This document shows, piece after piece, positions 1 to 8,124 of a DNA stretch of 64,000 bases. Every line of letters starts with the position of its first letter. Within the stretch, counting starts at the first letter, position 1. The notes beneath the pieces were generated by a model. The model was not told the origin of the DNA and ran no database searches. It worked only from the letters and a program-made list of their open reading frames with translations. The position numbers and the translations under genes were made by a program. The stretch is from Salinibaculum litoreum. Its GTDB lineage: Archaea; Halobacteriota; Halobacteria; Halobacteriales; Haloarculaceae. The stretch lies in the NCBI GenBank assembly GCA_009789175.1, contig CP046866.1, forward strand, positions 1 through 64,000, read 5' to 3'.

Positions 1-402
1 GACTGTGTCCATATCGTAGTGACTGGTGATGTCTGTGAGACGGTCCATCAGGCCCGCCGGGCCGGGAACCTCGGGGTCAGGGTCGCCGCCTGCACCGGCC
101 CGGGTATAGAAATCCTGACCGGCGATCTTCAGCGGGTCCACGAGGTCAAACTCCGCGAGCGGGTCCAGAATCTTTGGGTTGTTGTACCCCAGCGGCATCG
201 CGCCGACGTGGCCCGTGAAATCCAGCAGGACGTTGCCGTCGACATCGGTACAGAACGGGCCGATGGCGGGAGCGGTGTGGTCCCAGACGAACTCGTAGAC
301 GTACGTACTCGGCGCGGCGAAGGTGTGGTGATAGTCGACCCACCGCTTTGCGGCCTCGCCCGGAAAGCCCGATACCTGTGGCTCGACCCTGTCGCGGTCC
401 AT
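1..402 (-). CDS. PLP-dependent class III aminotransferase, N-terminal part (cut by window edge)
   Basis: The reading frame starts with ATG at 402 on the minus strand and is still open at base 1, giving the first 134 residues. It contains the N-terminal layout of class III (acetylornithine/4-aminobutyrate-type) aminotransferases: an FVWDHTAPAIGPFCTDVDG segment, then LLDFTGHVGAMPLGYNNPK, corresponding to the usual 'D-x-D-G-x-x-x-L-D-x-x-x-G' and 'G-H-x-x-P' block. The PLP-lysine region lies outside the window, so the substrate cannot be assigned. Its 5' end faces the surface-protein gene at 732, and the two share a 329-base divergent intergenic region. Confidence 0.75.
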   Translation of the reverse strand, partial: MDRDRVEPQVSGFPGEAAKRWVDYHHTFAAPSTYVYEFVWDHTAPAIGPFCTDVDGNVLLDFTGHVGAMPLGYNNPKILDPLAEFDLVDPLKIAGQDFYTRAGAGGDPDPEVPGPAGLMDRLTDITSHYDMDTV

Positions 403-731
403 GCGTGAAATAGGGTCACACGCCTGATAAGCGATTCCCCGTATCCGCCCACAACGGCGACTCTCGACCGGGGGGTGGGGGTAAACTCCGTGCTGTTGTC
501 GGCCACCCGGACGGAACACAGCGACACGAAGTGGCCGACCCGCGGGACGACGTGAGCAATATTTGACGGCGTTTTCAGAATCTGATATTGCTCCGGGACG
601 TTTATTGAGCGACAATAAGAGCTTGTGTGTATGGGCAAGTGTGCGCCCAGTCGCCCGTGTACCTCTCTGGAGGGCAAGCAGCGAACGCCGCCGTCCTGTC
701 GTCTTGCCGAGTCGAGCGAGGTGAACGGCCG
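403..731. promoter_or_regulatory. Divergent intergenic region with 9-bp inverted repeat and TATA-like box
   Basis: This gene-free stretch lies between the minus-strand aminotransferase and the plus-strand surface protein. A perfect inverted repeat, GAGCAATAT (554-562) and ATATTGCTC (585-593), is spaced by 22 bases. TTTATTG at 601-607 is a plausible TATA box for the rightward gene. That would leave an untranslated leader of roughly 100 bases, long for this group, and an AGGTGA motif at about 718-723 sits 8 bases before the ATG at 732. The repeat could be an operator or a hairpin; its function is inferred. Confidence 0.4.
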
Positions 732-2696
732 ATGACCGGGGAGACGACGCGGAAGCTCCGCGCGGTCGTGTTGACTGCCGTGGTGCTCGGGTCGCTGTTT
801 GCGACCGCTTTCGTCGGACCGGCGAGTGCCGAGGTCGGGAACCTCAGTGTGGGCAACGACGTGGTCCAGTCCGACGCGACGATTACCATCAACGGCAATC
901 TGGACAACGCCGGGAACGACGTGACGTTCCTCATTCAGGACCCGACTGACGACGACGTGGCGACGGTCACGAAGGGAACCGGTGGCGGCGGCTCCTCGTT
1001 TACGGTGACTGTCGACCTCGGGGCACAGACCTTCAACGGCGGTGATGGAACCCTCGACGAGGGCAAGGCAACCATCCAAGCAAGCGAGGGCAGCACCTTC
1101 GACGGGTCGGACGACACCGCTTACGTCACCATCGACGATACAGCGCCGAACGCAGAGATAACGAATCCTCCGGATGGCGCAGAGAATAAAACCCACCCGA
1201 CGATCAAGGGAGATGCCTCCGACGAGAACGGCGTTAAAGATGTCGAGTTGCTCATCGAGAGGAGCAACGGGGACTACTACACCGGGGGCGGGTGGAGCGG
1301 AACCGAAACTACGGTCGACGCCGACGGCACGACCGACTGGAGTTACGACACCAGTACCAACGGGCCGACGGCCGACGACACCTACGACGTGACCGTGCGT
1401 GTGACCGACAAGGCCGGAAACACCGTCGAGGCGACCTACCCCTATCCCGGGGGCGACGACTCGGTCTCGGAGATTAGCTACACGGTCGATACGACGGCAC
1501 CGAGTCTGGGTGGTGTCACGCTAACAGACGCCACCGACGGGAATGGGACGGTTACCGACGGCGAAACCGTCGAGATAAGCGCAACCAGCGTCACCGACGC
1601 GACCAGCGGCCTCAAATCCGTGACTGTCAATGCCTCCACGCTGGGTGCCGGCGAGAACGTCGAACTCACGCAGGACAGCGGCGACGACTACTCGACGACC
1701 GTGACCGTCGACGGGCCGCCCATCGCCGAGGGCGACTTCGACTTGCCCGTGACGGCGACGGACAACTTCGGGAACGAAAACGAGCAGACGACCGGGACGC
1801 TCTATCTCGACACCAGCGTCGCCAACGTTACCAGCCTCTCTGTCGACCACGACTTTGCTGGCATCGTGACAGACGACGAGAAACTGTGGGTGAACGCATC
1901 GGGTATCACCGACCCCCGTGGGAACACCGTCACCGACGCGACGGTCGACATCGAGTTCGTGGGCACTGACACCACCTACGAGGCGGACGTGACCGATGGC
2001 GTCCTGAATCGGAGCGTCGACACGACCGCGATTTCGAACACCGCCGACACCGTCGAGACGACGGTCCGAATCAAGCAGGCCGACAGCGTCGACGCGGACA
2101 CGGCAGCAGTCGAACTCGTCCACGAGGCCAAAGACCTCGACGAAGGGTACCAGGTTCAGGGGACGCCGATGCCGGCAGCCCGGACCGTCACCGAGAACAT
2201 CGACCTCGTGACGACGTGGGACCCCGAGAAAGACGGCGACGCCAAGTGGGTCGGCACCAGTGGAGAGACCGCCGGCGAGGGTTACTACGTCCACGGGCTG
2301 AACAGCAACGCCCGCTTTGGCTACGTCTTCGAGACCTCCGTGGCCGACGGTGAGCAACACCAGACGCGAACGCTCGCGGAGGGATACAACCTCGTCGGTG
2401 CGACCGAGGACCTGACGACCAGCGACAAGCCGACCGCGACCGCCGACCTCGGTGCGATGATTACCTTCAACGGGAGCGACACGTTCGACGGCAACGCCAA
2501 CGTCAACGTGAGTCTGCGAGACGACACTGAGCCGATAGAAAACGACGACACCAGCATCAACGAGGATGCGTTCGATGCCACCGACGACCCGAACAACGTC
2601 GAAATCGACGGCTACGAGGCGTACTTCGTCTATATCGAGGACGAAGAAGTGACCCGCATCGTGGACCGCTTCGGTTACGACCCCGCAGACCGATAG
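732..2696 (+). CDS. Secreted surface protein with Ig-like domains
   Basis: This is a 654-residue exported protein. After a basic start (TRKLR), residues about 10-32 form a Sec-type hydrophobic segment ending FVGPASA, with likely cleavage after the Ala. The rest is very acidic and Thr/Asp-rich, with repeated bacterial-Ig-like beta modules such as DDTAPNAEITNPPDGAENKTHP and VDTTAPSLGGVTLTDATDGNG, and several N-x-S/T sequons. No C-terminal membrane anchor or PGF-CTERM is seen, so it may be released or bound through partners. The start at 732 was preferred over upstream in-frame codons because a purine-rich ribosome site precedes it and the signal peptide begins there. It probably forms a transcription unit with the next gene, 14 bases downstream. 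Confidence 0.8.
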   Translation: MTGETTRKLRAVVLTAVVLGSLFATAFVGPASAEVGNLSVGNDVVQSDATITINGNLDNAGNDVTFLIQDPTDDDVATVTKGTGGGGSSFTVTVDLGAQTFNGGDGTLDEGKATIQASEGSTFDGSDDTAYVTIDDTAPNAEITNPPDGAENKTHPTIKGDASDENGVKDVELLIERSNGDYYTGGGWSGTETTVDADGTTDWSYDTSTNGPTADDTYDVTVRVTDKAGNTVEATYPYPGGDDSVSEISYTVDTTAPSLGGVTLTDATDGNGTVTDGETVEISATSVTDATSGLKSVTVNASTLGAGENVELTQDSGDDYSTTVTVDGPPIAEGDFDLPVTATDNFGNENEQTTGTLYLDTSVANVTSLSVDHDFAGIVTDDEKLWVNASGITDPRGNTVTDATVDIEFVGTDTTYEADVTDGVLNRSVDTTAISNTADTVETTVRIKQADSVDADTAAVELVHEAKDLDEGYQVQGTPMPAARTVTENIDLVTTWDPEKDGDAKWVGTSGETAGEGYYVHGLNSNARFGYVFETSVADGEQHQTRTLAEGYNLVGATEDLTTSDKPTATADLGAMITFNGSDTFDGNANVNVSLRDDTEPIENDDTSINEDAFDATDDPNNVEIDGYEAYFVYIEDEEVTRIVDRFGYDPADR

Positions 2697-2710
2697 GCAC
2701 GCCTAGCACG

Positions 2711-4528
2711 ATGGTCAGGATACGCTGGGCCGCATTCGCAGTCGCGTTGCTACTCGCAGTGACCGCCAGCGCCGCGGTCGCACCCGCAGGTGCACAGAGC
2801 GACGGCCCGGTCGGCTACTACGGCGATGCCGAAACCGAGGACGGCACACCGATTCCCAACGGGACGACACTGGTTGCTGTCGCCAACGGAAACGTCCAAG
2901 ACCGCATCGATATCTCCCCGTCGGGACAGTACGGTACGGAGGACCCGACAGGGCCGAAACTGTTTGTCGACACCGACCAGACGGTGAGTTTCTACATCGA
3001 GAAGCCGGACGGGACACAAATAGAGGCACTCACGACGGCTGATCCAACCCAGGCCGAGGGTGCCGAGCGACTCGACATCACGTTCCCAGCGGGGAGCGTC
3101 GCATCAGCACCGTACTTCTCGGTGTCGAATCTCCAGCCCGCAGATGGCACTGCCGTCGAAGGTGAGACTATCGATGTCTCGGCGACGGTCTCGAACAGCG
3201 TCGACAGCGGGACCCAGTCAATCACGTTCGCCGTCGACGGCGAGACGCGTGCCTCGAAAGACGTATCGCTCGGAACTGACGAGAGCACGACCGTCAACTT
3301 CAGTCTCGATACTACCGACATCGGCACCGGCAGCCACACGTACACGATTGCGAGCGACAACGAGAGCAAAAGCGAGACGCTGACTGTCGCCGAGGAGTAC
3401 GTCGATTTCACCCTCTCGTCGTTCGAGCCCGTCGACACGACGGTGGTGTCCGGTGAGGCCGTCGATATCTCGGCGGCAGTCACTAACGAAGGCAACACCG
3501 AAGGAACCCAGACGGTTTCGGCCGACTTGGACGGGGCGACGGTCGACAGCCAGGAAGTGACACTCGGTGCGGGCAACCAGACGACAGTATCGTTCACGCT
3601 GGAGACAGCAAACGTCAGTGCTGGGAGTCACACCCACGCTATCGCGACGGCAGACGACAGTCAGAGCGGGACGCTCACCATTGAAGACCGGGTGCCTGCG
3701 ACGTTCACCGTCTCCGAGCTGTCACCAACCGAGCGGACTGTGACGGCAGGGACGACCGTCGATGTCTCGGCGACGATAACGAATGTCGGCGAGCGGTCGG
3801 GAACCCAGCAGGTCCGACTCACGGTCGGCGAAAGTCAGGTCGACAACCGGACTCTGACGCTTGACAGTTCCGAGAGCGCAGGCGTCACACTCGCAGTCGA
3901 CACCTCGACACTCGGACCGGGGAGCTACACCCACAGCATCGAGACGGCCAACGACTCACAGAGTGGCACGTTGACCGTCGACCAGTCGGGGACAGCCCGG
4001 TTTACCGTCTCGGAGCTGTCCCCAGCAGACACGACAGTCGAACGGGGAACTGCCGTCGACATCCAGGCGAGAATCACGAACGAGGGCAGTACGGCAGGCA
4101 CCCAGCAGGTCAGGCTCACTGTCGACGGGAGCCAGGTCGACAGCCAGTCGGTGTCGTTGCCGGCTGGCGACGACACGGTGGTGAGCTTCGAGTCGGTCGA
4201 CACAGGACCATTCACGACAGGCACGCACACACACACGGCCGCGACCGAAAACGACAGTCACACCGGGACGATTACAGTCACGGATACCAGCGAGACCACG
4301 CAAGGCCCGAGTGACGGAACGGAGACAACTGCTGGAACCACTGAACCCACCGAGGTGCCGGGCAACGGGACCGCAGCACCGACGACGGCAAACAACGAGA
4401 GTAGCGACGGGGGCGGCGGTGGACTCCTCCCGACGGGGTTGATTCAGACGCTTCTCCTCTACGTCGCCCTCCCGCTGGCACTCATCTACGGCGGGTTGAA
4501 GGCCCTGGCAATCTACCTGGGGTACTGA
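2711..4528 (+). CDS. Exported CARDB-repeat protein with C-terminal membrane anchor
   Basis: This 605-residue protein has a signal peptide (VRIRWAAFAVALLLAV to APAGAQ). After an N-terminal domain it carries four tandem CARDB-like beta-sandwich repeats, each starting FSVSNLQPADGT, FTLSSFEPVDTT or FTVSELSP and ending GTLT(V/I). A Thr/Gly-rich spacer leads to a hydrophobic C-terminal helix (LIQTLLLYVALPLALIYGGL) that should anchor it in the membrane with the repeats outside. It lies 14 bases after the preceding surface protein and is probably co-transcribed. CARDB modules are usually adhesion or scaffold domains on archaeal surface proteins; the ligand is unknown. Confidence 0.8.
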   Translation: MVRIRWAAFAVALLLAVTASAAVAPAGAQSDGPVGYYGDAETEDGTPIPNGTTLVAVANGNVQDRIDISPSGQYGTEDPTGPKLFVDTDQTVSFYIEKPDGTQIEALTTADPTQAEGAERLDITFPAGSVASAPYFSVSNLQPADGTAVEGETIDVSATVSNSVDSGTQSITFAVDGETRASKDVSLGTDESTTVNFSLDTTDIGTGSHTYTIASDNESKSETLTVAEEYVDFTLSSFEPVDTTVVSGEAVDISAAVTNEGNTEGTQTVSADLDGATVDSQEVTLGAGNQTTVSFTLETANVSAGSHTHAIATADDSQSGTLTIEDRVPATFTVSELSPTERTVTAGTTVDVSATITNVGERSGTQQVRLTVGESQVDNRTLTLDSSESAGVTLAVDTSTLGPGSYTHSIETANDSQSGTLTVDQSGTARFTVSELSPADTTVERGTAVDIQARITNEGSTAGTQQVRLTVDGSQVDSQSVSLPAGDDTVVSFESVDTGPFTTGTHTHTAATENDSHTGTITVTDTSETTQGPSDGTETTAGTTEPTEVPGNGTAAPTTANNESSDGGGGGLLPTGLIQTLLLYVALPLALIYGGLKALAIYLGY

Positions 4529-4547
4529 GCCACTCGGCAGTGGCCAG

Positions 4548-5858
4548 TTAGACCACCGTGACAGCGCCCACCGCGACGGCACCGAGAACGAGTACGGCAG
4601 TACTCCAGACCGCAACGCGGGAGGCAAACTCACGGTTGGGGCTGGCAGCGGTCAACCCCGCCTTGACGACGATGCTCGCGGCCGTGGCAGCGAGGATGGC
4701 GATGGTCGCAGTCGTCCCGGTGATAGCCCCGCCCCGGTACAGCAGGACTGCGGACGTTGTCGCGCCGGCACTGGAGACCAATCCCGAGAGTGCGGAGGCG
4801 ACGTATAGGCCAGCGTTGCCGAGCGTCGCCTGTGCGAGGCCGCCGGCGACGACGATGAGCAAAAAGAGCACCCCGAAGGTCAAGGCGTTGCGCAATGAGA
4901 AGGGGCTGTCAAGCGTCATCTCGACGGATTCAGACCAGTCGGCAGTGAGCGCGGCGACGCCGAGACTCCCGACGATGACGACACCGAGAGGGAGAATCGC
5001 CTCGAACAGTGGCTGGCTGTCGCTCCCGAAGGTGAAGGCGACGGCGATGACGAGATTGCGCAACGCCATGGCAGCGTCGGCAAGCAGGATTGCCGCGACG
5101 GCATACGATGTCGCACGCGGGCGCTGGCGCACGTGGTCTATCATCGTCCCGACAACGGCCGTCGAGGAGGCCAGGCCGCCGAAAAACCCGGTGATGGCGA
5201 TGCCACGGCTGCCGTAGCTCTGGACGATGGCATAGTTGACGATGCCGATGCCGGCGATGGTAACGACCATCAGCCAGATGACCCGCAATTCGACAGCGAA
5301 GGACAGCGACCCGAGTGACACGGTGACTGGGTCAGGTGGCAACAGTGGGAGAATGACGAAGGCAAGGATAGCAAACTCCGCAGCAGAGCGGAGTTCCTCG
5401 TGGGTCAACCCCCACGCGAAGGAGTGCAGTTCCCGCTTGAGGACGAGCAACAGCGAGGAGATGACGGCGACGGTGACGCCAGCAACGACGAAACCCTGCC
5501 CGACCAGTGCGCCAACGCCGTAGGCGACCAGCATCGACACTGCCGTCGTCAGCGAGAGCCCCTCCTCGTCGTCGAGGACGCCCTCGACAGCGAGGAGCAG
5601 TCCCTGCACGACCACCAGCACCGCACCTACCGCGAGCAGGAGTTCACTGTCGATAACCGTGAAGACGGCGGCAAGCAGGCTGATGAGCGCGTAGGTCCGG
5701 ATACCCGCGGGCTTTTGTGACCACTCCCGTTCGAGTCCCAGGAAGAGACCGAGCGCGGCCGCGAGTGCCAGTCGCACCACGTCGGGGGCGAACACCACCG
5801 ATGTCGACTCTGTGACCACCTCCGACTGTACGAGACAGACGCCATTAAGTATGGCCAT
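4548..5858 (-). CDS. MgtC-like / DUF4010 integral membrane protein
   Basis: This 436-residue protein has about a dozen predicted membrane helices. The N-terminal third has the MgtC/SapB-like signature (LALAAALGLFLGLEREWSQK, then AGIRTYALISLLAAVF). The C-terminal part resembles DUF4010, with GFFGGLASSTAVVGTMIDHVR and LSGLVSSAGATTSAVLL as conserved helix-breaking motifs. Family members are thought to be transporters or regulators linked to Mg2+ or other small solutes, but the activity is unproven. ATG at 5858 was chosen; GTG codons at 5864 and 5867 are alternatives. It ends convergently with the CARDB gene, 19 bases away. Confidence 0.8.
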   Translation of the reverse strand: MAILNGVCLVQSEVVTESTSVVFAPDVVRLALAAALGLFLGLEREWSQKPAGIRTYALISLLAAVFTVIDSELLLAVGAVLVVVQGLLLAVEGVLDDEEGLSLTTAVSMLVAYGVGALVGQGFVVAGVTVAVISSLLLVLKRELHSFAWGLTHEELRSAAEFAILAFVILPLLPPDPVTVSLGSLSFAVELRVIWLMVVTIAGIGIVNYAIVQSYGSRGIAITGFFGGLASSTAVVGTMIDHVRQRPRATSYAVAAILLADAAMALRNLVIAVAFTFGSDSQPLFEAILPLGVVIVGSLGVAALTADWSESVEMTLDSPFSLRNALTFGVLFLLIVVAGGLAQATLGNAGLYVASALSGLVSSAGATTSAVLLYRGGAITGTTATIAILAATAASIVVKAGLTAASPNREFASRVAVWSTAVLVLGAVAVGAVTVV

Positions 5859-5896
5859 TGCCACCACGCGGCAGGGAGCCGACTACCCAGAAGGCA

Positions 5897-6139
5897 TCAC
5901 TCCAGTCGGTGGCCGTCCCGTGGACAGTAGTCGTATTCGGGGTCACGCGTCCGGAACCCACAGGCTGGACACTCTCTGACCGGTGGTCGGTCGTGCTCCT
6001 CCCCGCTACGGAACAGAAAGGGTACAAAGGGTACAAACAGGAAAAACAGCAGCGAGTCGAAGACCACCCACAGGATACCCGAGAGGGCCAGACTGGCGAG
6101 GAGGCCAACGGCTGCTGTTGCCGTGCGTGAGGAAACCAT
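5897..6139 (-). CDS. Small membrane protein with C-terminal zinc ribbon
   Basis: This 80-residue protein has two hydrophobic segments (residues about 8-24 and 26-44). A short soluble tail follows with ECPACGFRTRDPEYDYCPRDGH, a C-x2-C...C-x4-H zinc-ribbon-like knot. It lies between the PadR regulator (15 bases upstream) and the MgtC-like gene (38 bases downstream) on the same strand. A pairing of PadR regulator and small membrane protein is common, so it may be the regulator's target. The function is unknown. Confidence 0.7.
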   Translation of the reverse strand: MVSSRTATAAVGLLASLALSGILWVVFDSLLFFLFVPFVPFLFRSGEEHDRPPVRECPACGFRTRDPEYDYCPRDGHRLE

Positions 6140-6154
6140 CGGGAAACGCGACCG

Positions 6155-6430
6155 TTACAGGTCGACGTACTGCTGTTCCCACTCGCGGCGGGCATCGATT
6201 TCACGCCGGCCGCGCCGTGTGAGGCTGTAGAAGTTCGTTCGGCGGTCGCGCTGTCCCTTCTCGACGAGCCCTTTGTCGACGAGGGTATCCAGGTTGGGGT
6301 AGAGCCGACCGTGATGAATCTCTTTCTCGTAGTACTCCTCGAGTTCCTCTTTGATCGCCAGCCCGTGCGGTTCCTCCTTGCCGGCGATGACGTACAGCAA
6401 GTCTCGCTGGAATCCTGTCAGGTCGTACAT
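6155..6430 (-). CDS. PadR-family winged-helix transcriptional regulator
   Basis: This 91-residue protein matches the short (PadR-s1-like) class. The order LTGFQRDLLYVIAG, PHGLAIKEELEEYYEKEIHHGRLYPNLDTLVDKGLVEKG and DRRTNFYSLTRRGRREI gives helix-turn-helix plus wing. The 'GRLYP.L..LV..GLVEK' stretch is the family hallmark. It probably represses its own promoter and the small membrane protein downstream. An AT-rich TATA-like stretch (ATTTAATAG read on the minus strand, near 6462-6472) lies upstream. No effector domain is present. Confidence 0.88.
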   Translation of the reverse strand: MYDLTGFQRDLLYVIAGKEEPHGLAIKEELEEYYEKEIHHGRLYPNLDTLVDKGLVEKGQRDRRTNFYSLTRRGRREIDARREWEQQYVDL

Positions 6431-6866
6431 CGGTAACCTCTGTAGCTATCTTATTGTCGGAATCTATTAAATATGTCGTTGGATATACGTGCCGGAACTG
6501 ACCAGTCAGTGACATTCGAGCAGTCAGTGTCTGACAGTATCAGTAGCTGGCACATGCAGGCAACAGCGGGGAAAAACGGCGGACAGCTTGCAGTGCCAGA
6601 GAGGACAAAAACAGTGTTACTGCTCCGCTTCCGGCATTCTACGTTTGCCCTCCAAATCGACGACCGACAGGGACTCTCCCGCCCGGAAGGGTTGAACTCC
6701 CGACAGCCCATACGCATACCGGTCCCGACGTGAATGACAATCAACCCAACCGATATATCGGTGTATCACTCACCTTCGGAAAATATCAAGTTCGTGTCTG
6801 TGAGTTGTTCACCGCCCCGAGAGGTTCCGCGATATCCTTATCGCCACCCGTCTCGTATAGGCGCAT
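6431..6866. promoter_or_regulatory. Divergent intergenic region with 14-bp perfect palindrome
   Basis: This 436-base stretch lies between padR (minus) and the amphi-Trp gene (plus). Short open frames on both strands lack the acidic composition of the neighbours and I do not call them. A perfect palindrome, ACCGATATATCGGT at 6749-6762, stands out, roughly 105 bases before the GTG start of the amphi-Trp gene. It could be an operator for the adjacent PadR protein or another regulator. ATATCCTTAT near 6831-6840 is a plausible TATA box for the rightward gene. Confidence 0.35.
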
Positions 6867-7136
6867 GTGACAGAACGTGTCCTCTTCGAAAGTGAACGGA
6901 TGCTCGACCGCTCGGCAGTAGCGAACTACCTCCGGACCGTTGCGGACAAACTCGACGACGGCGACTCGGTGACGTTGGAGGGCGGGTCCGACAGCGTCAC
7001 ACTCGAACCGCCGGGAACCGTCGAGTTCGAGGTCAAAGCGGAACACGAGGGTCCCGAAGGTGACGGCGAACTTAGCCTCGAACTGGAACTGGAATGGGAC
7101 GAAACCGACAGCGACGACTCGCTTGCCATCAAGTAA
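6867..7136 (+). CDS. Amphi-Trp domain protein
   Basis: This 89-residue acidic protein starts at GTG 6867. The N-terminal ~75 residues fit the amphi-Trp family: VLFESERMLDRSAVANYLRTVADKLDDGDSVTLEGG, then a second hydrophobic/acidic beta block (TVEFEVKAEHE...LSLELELEWDE). The family is widespread in haloarchaea as small proteins, sometimes fused to other domains; its biochemical role is not established. There is no obvious operon partner, and a structured non-coding stretch follows. Confidence 0.75.
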   Translation: MTERVLFESERMLDRSAVANYLRTVADKLDDGDSVTLEGGSDSVTLEPPGTVEFEVKAEHEGPEGDGELSLELELEWDETDSDDSLAIK

Positions 7137-7190
7137 ATAGTCGGCGCGGCTACGGCTTGTCGAGTGTGGTAAACGGAAAGGAAAGCGAGA

Positions 7191-7281
7191 CGCGTGGTGA
7201 AAAGACCACGCGCCCGCTTGCCGCCCTGAATTGGTCCCCGCTGACGCTTCGGCCCTCCAAGCGAAGCGTCAACTGGACCAA
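7191..7281. ncRNA. Tandem hairpins, candidate structured RNA or small inverted-repeat element
   Basis: Between the amphi-Trp gene and the gene at 7405 there are two strong hairpins. Hairpin 1 is CGCGTGGT (7191-7198), loop GAAAAG, ACCACGCG (7205-7212). Hairpin 2 has an outer stem TTGGTCC (7231-7237)/GGACCAA (7275-7281) and an inner stem GACGCTTCG (7243-7251)/CGAAGCGTC (7262-7270), with a 10-base loop. The first loop resembles a kink-loop (UGA...GA). The structure could be a small RNA, a terminator pair or a mini-element; no family was recognised and the strand is undecided. Confidence 0.35.
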
Positions 7282-7373
7282 ATAGCGGGAGAAAGTTAAG
7301 TGTAACGGCCAGACATCAGTCGGGTCCAAAGATGGCCGCCGTCTCCGCATTAGGTGTCGGCTAAACAACAGTC

Positions 7374-7381
7374 CTTTATTG
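7374..7381 (+). promoter_or_regulatory. TATA box of the zinc-ribbon gene
   Basis: CTTTATTG sits 24 bases before the ATG at 7405, as expected for a leaderless archaeal transcript. It supports choosing that start over an upstream in-frame codon at 7354. Confidence 0.5.
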
Positions 7382-7404
7382 GCGCTGGGGACCAACGGAC
7401 GCAT

Positions 7405-8112
7405 ATGAAAATCCGCGGCGAGCGCGAGTGTTCCGCCTGTGGTACCCGGTGGTCCTACTACGAGACGGGGAGTATTTCCTGCCCCGAGTGCGGGAGCGTA
7501 CAGAGCGTCGGCGTCGGCGAGCGGGCCGAACACACGGCCGGCCAGGCGACGCTCGACCTCGGAGCAGTGACGACAGCCGCCGACGAAAAGCCGCCGGCGG
7601 CCGTTGCGGAGATGGCTGCCGAAGCCGCACGTGACTATCTCCGCACTGCTGGCTTCATTCACGCCGGCGACCTCCAGCCGTTTACCGATACCTATCTCCT
7701 CGCTGCGGAACTGCGCCGCGTGGGCGCGACGCTCTCGCGTGCGATGCGAATCACCGAGGACGAAGAGCTGTATCTGCTCTCCCTGCTCCAGGCTGGCGTC
7801 GACGGCGAGCGCGCGCCGCCGGCGGAGGTACCCGAGTCGCTGTGGGCCGAGCGCGGCCTCGGCGTCGCTGCCGCAACCGACGCTTACGTCTCCGACCTTC
7901 GGCGCATCTACGACGACCCCGACGCACACGTCACGGAGGTGCTCTCCTCGATTCGTGCACACCGCAAGCGTATCGAAGCGCTCGACGGCGATGTCGCCCC
8001 GGACCAGGCCGAGGCAGTCGTCCGGACAGTCCGGGACCTCTCGGCGTATCTTCGTGAAGGCGACGAGACTGCACTCGCACGCGCTGGCGACCGGCTCGAA
8101 GAAGAACTGTAG
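7405..8112 (+). CDS. Haloarchaeal zinc-ribbon protein, function unknown
   Basis: This 235-residue protein has an N-terminal TFIIB-like zinc ribbon, CSACGTRWSYYETGSISCPECGS (C-x2-C...C-x2-C, residues about 8-30). A long acidic helical domain follows with motifs such as AARDYLRTAGFIHAGDLQPFTDTYLLAAELRRVGATLSRAM and SIRAHRKRIEAL. Small zinc-ribbon-plus-helical proteins of this kind occur widely in haloarchaea and are annotated only as conserved. It converges with folD, with 12 bases between the stop codons. Confidence 0.7.
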   Translation: MKIRGERECSACGTRWSYYETGSISCPECGSVQSVGVGERAEHTAGQATLDLGAVTTAADEKPPAAVAEMAAEAARDYLRTAGFIHAGDLQPFTDTYLLAAELRRVGATLSRAMRITEDEELYLLSLLQAGVDGERAPPAEVPESLWAERGLGVAAATDAYVSDLRRIYDDPDAHVTEVLSSIRAHRKRIEALDGDVAPDQAEAVVRTVRDLSAYLREGDETALARAGDRLEEEL

Positions 8113-8124
8113 CGGCCAGTCTGG

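Noticed and set aside
129-1196. 355-codon minus-strand frame spanning the aminotransferase and surface-protein starts
   Set aside because: It reads antisense to one gene and in the wrong frame of the other; the residue composition (Arg/Ser-rich) is that of a shadow frame in GC-rich DNA.
6473-6733. 86-codon plus-strand frame (and an overlapping minus-strand frame) upstream of the amphi-Trp gene
   Set aside because: Composition is not acidic, there is no recognisable motif or promoter, and frames on both strands compete; treated as intergenic.
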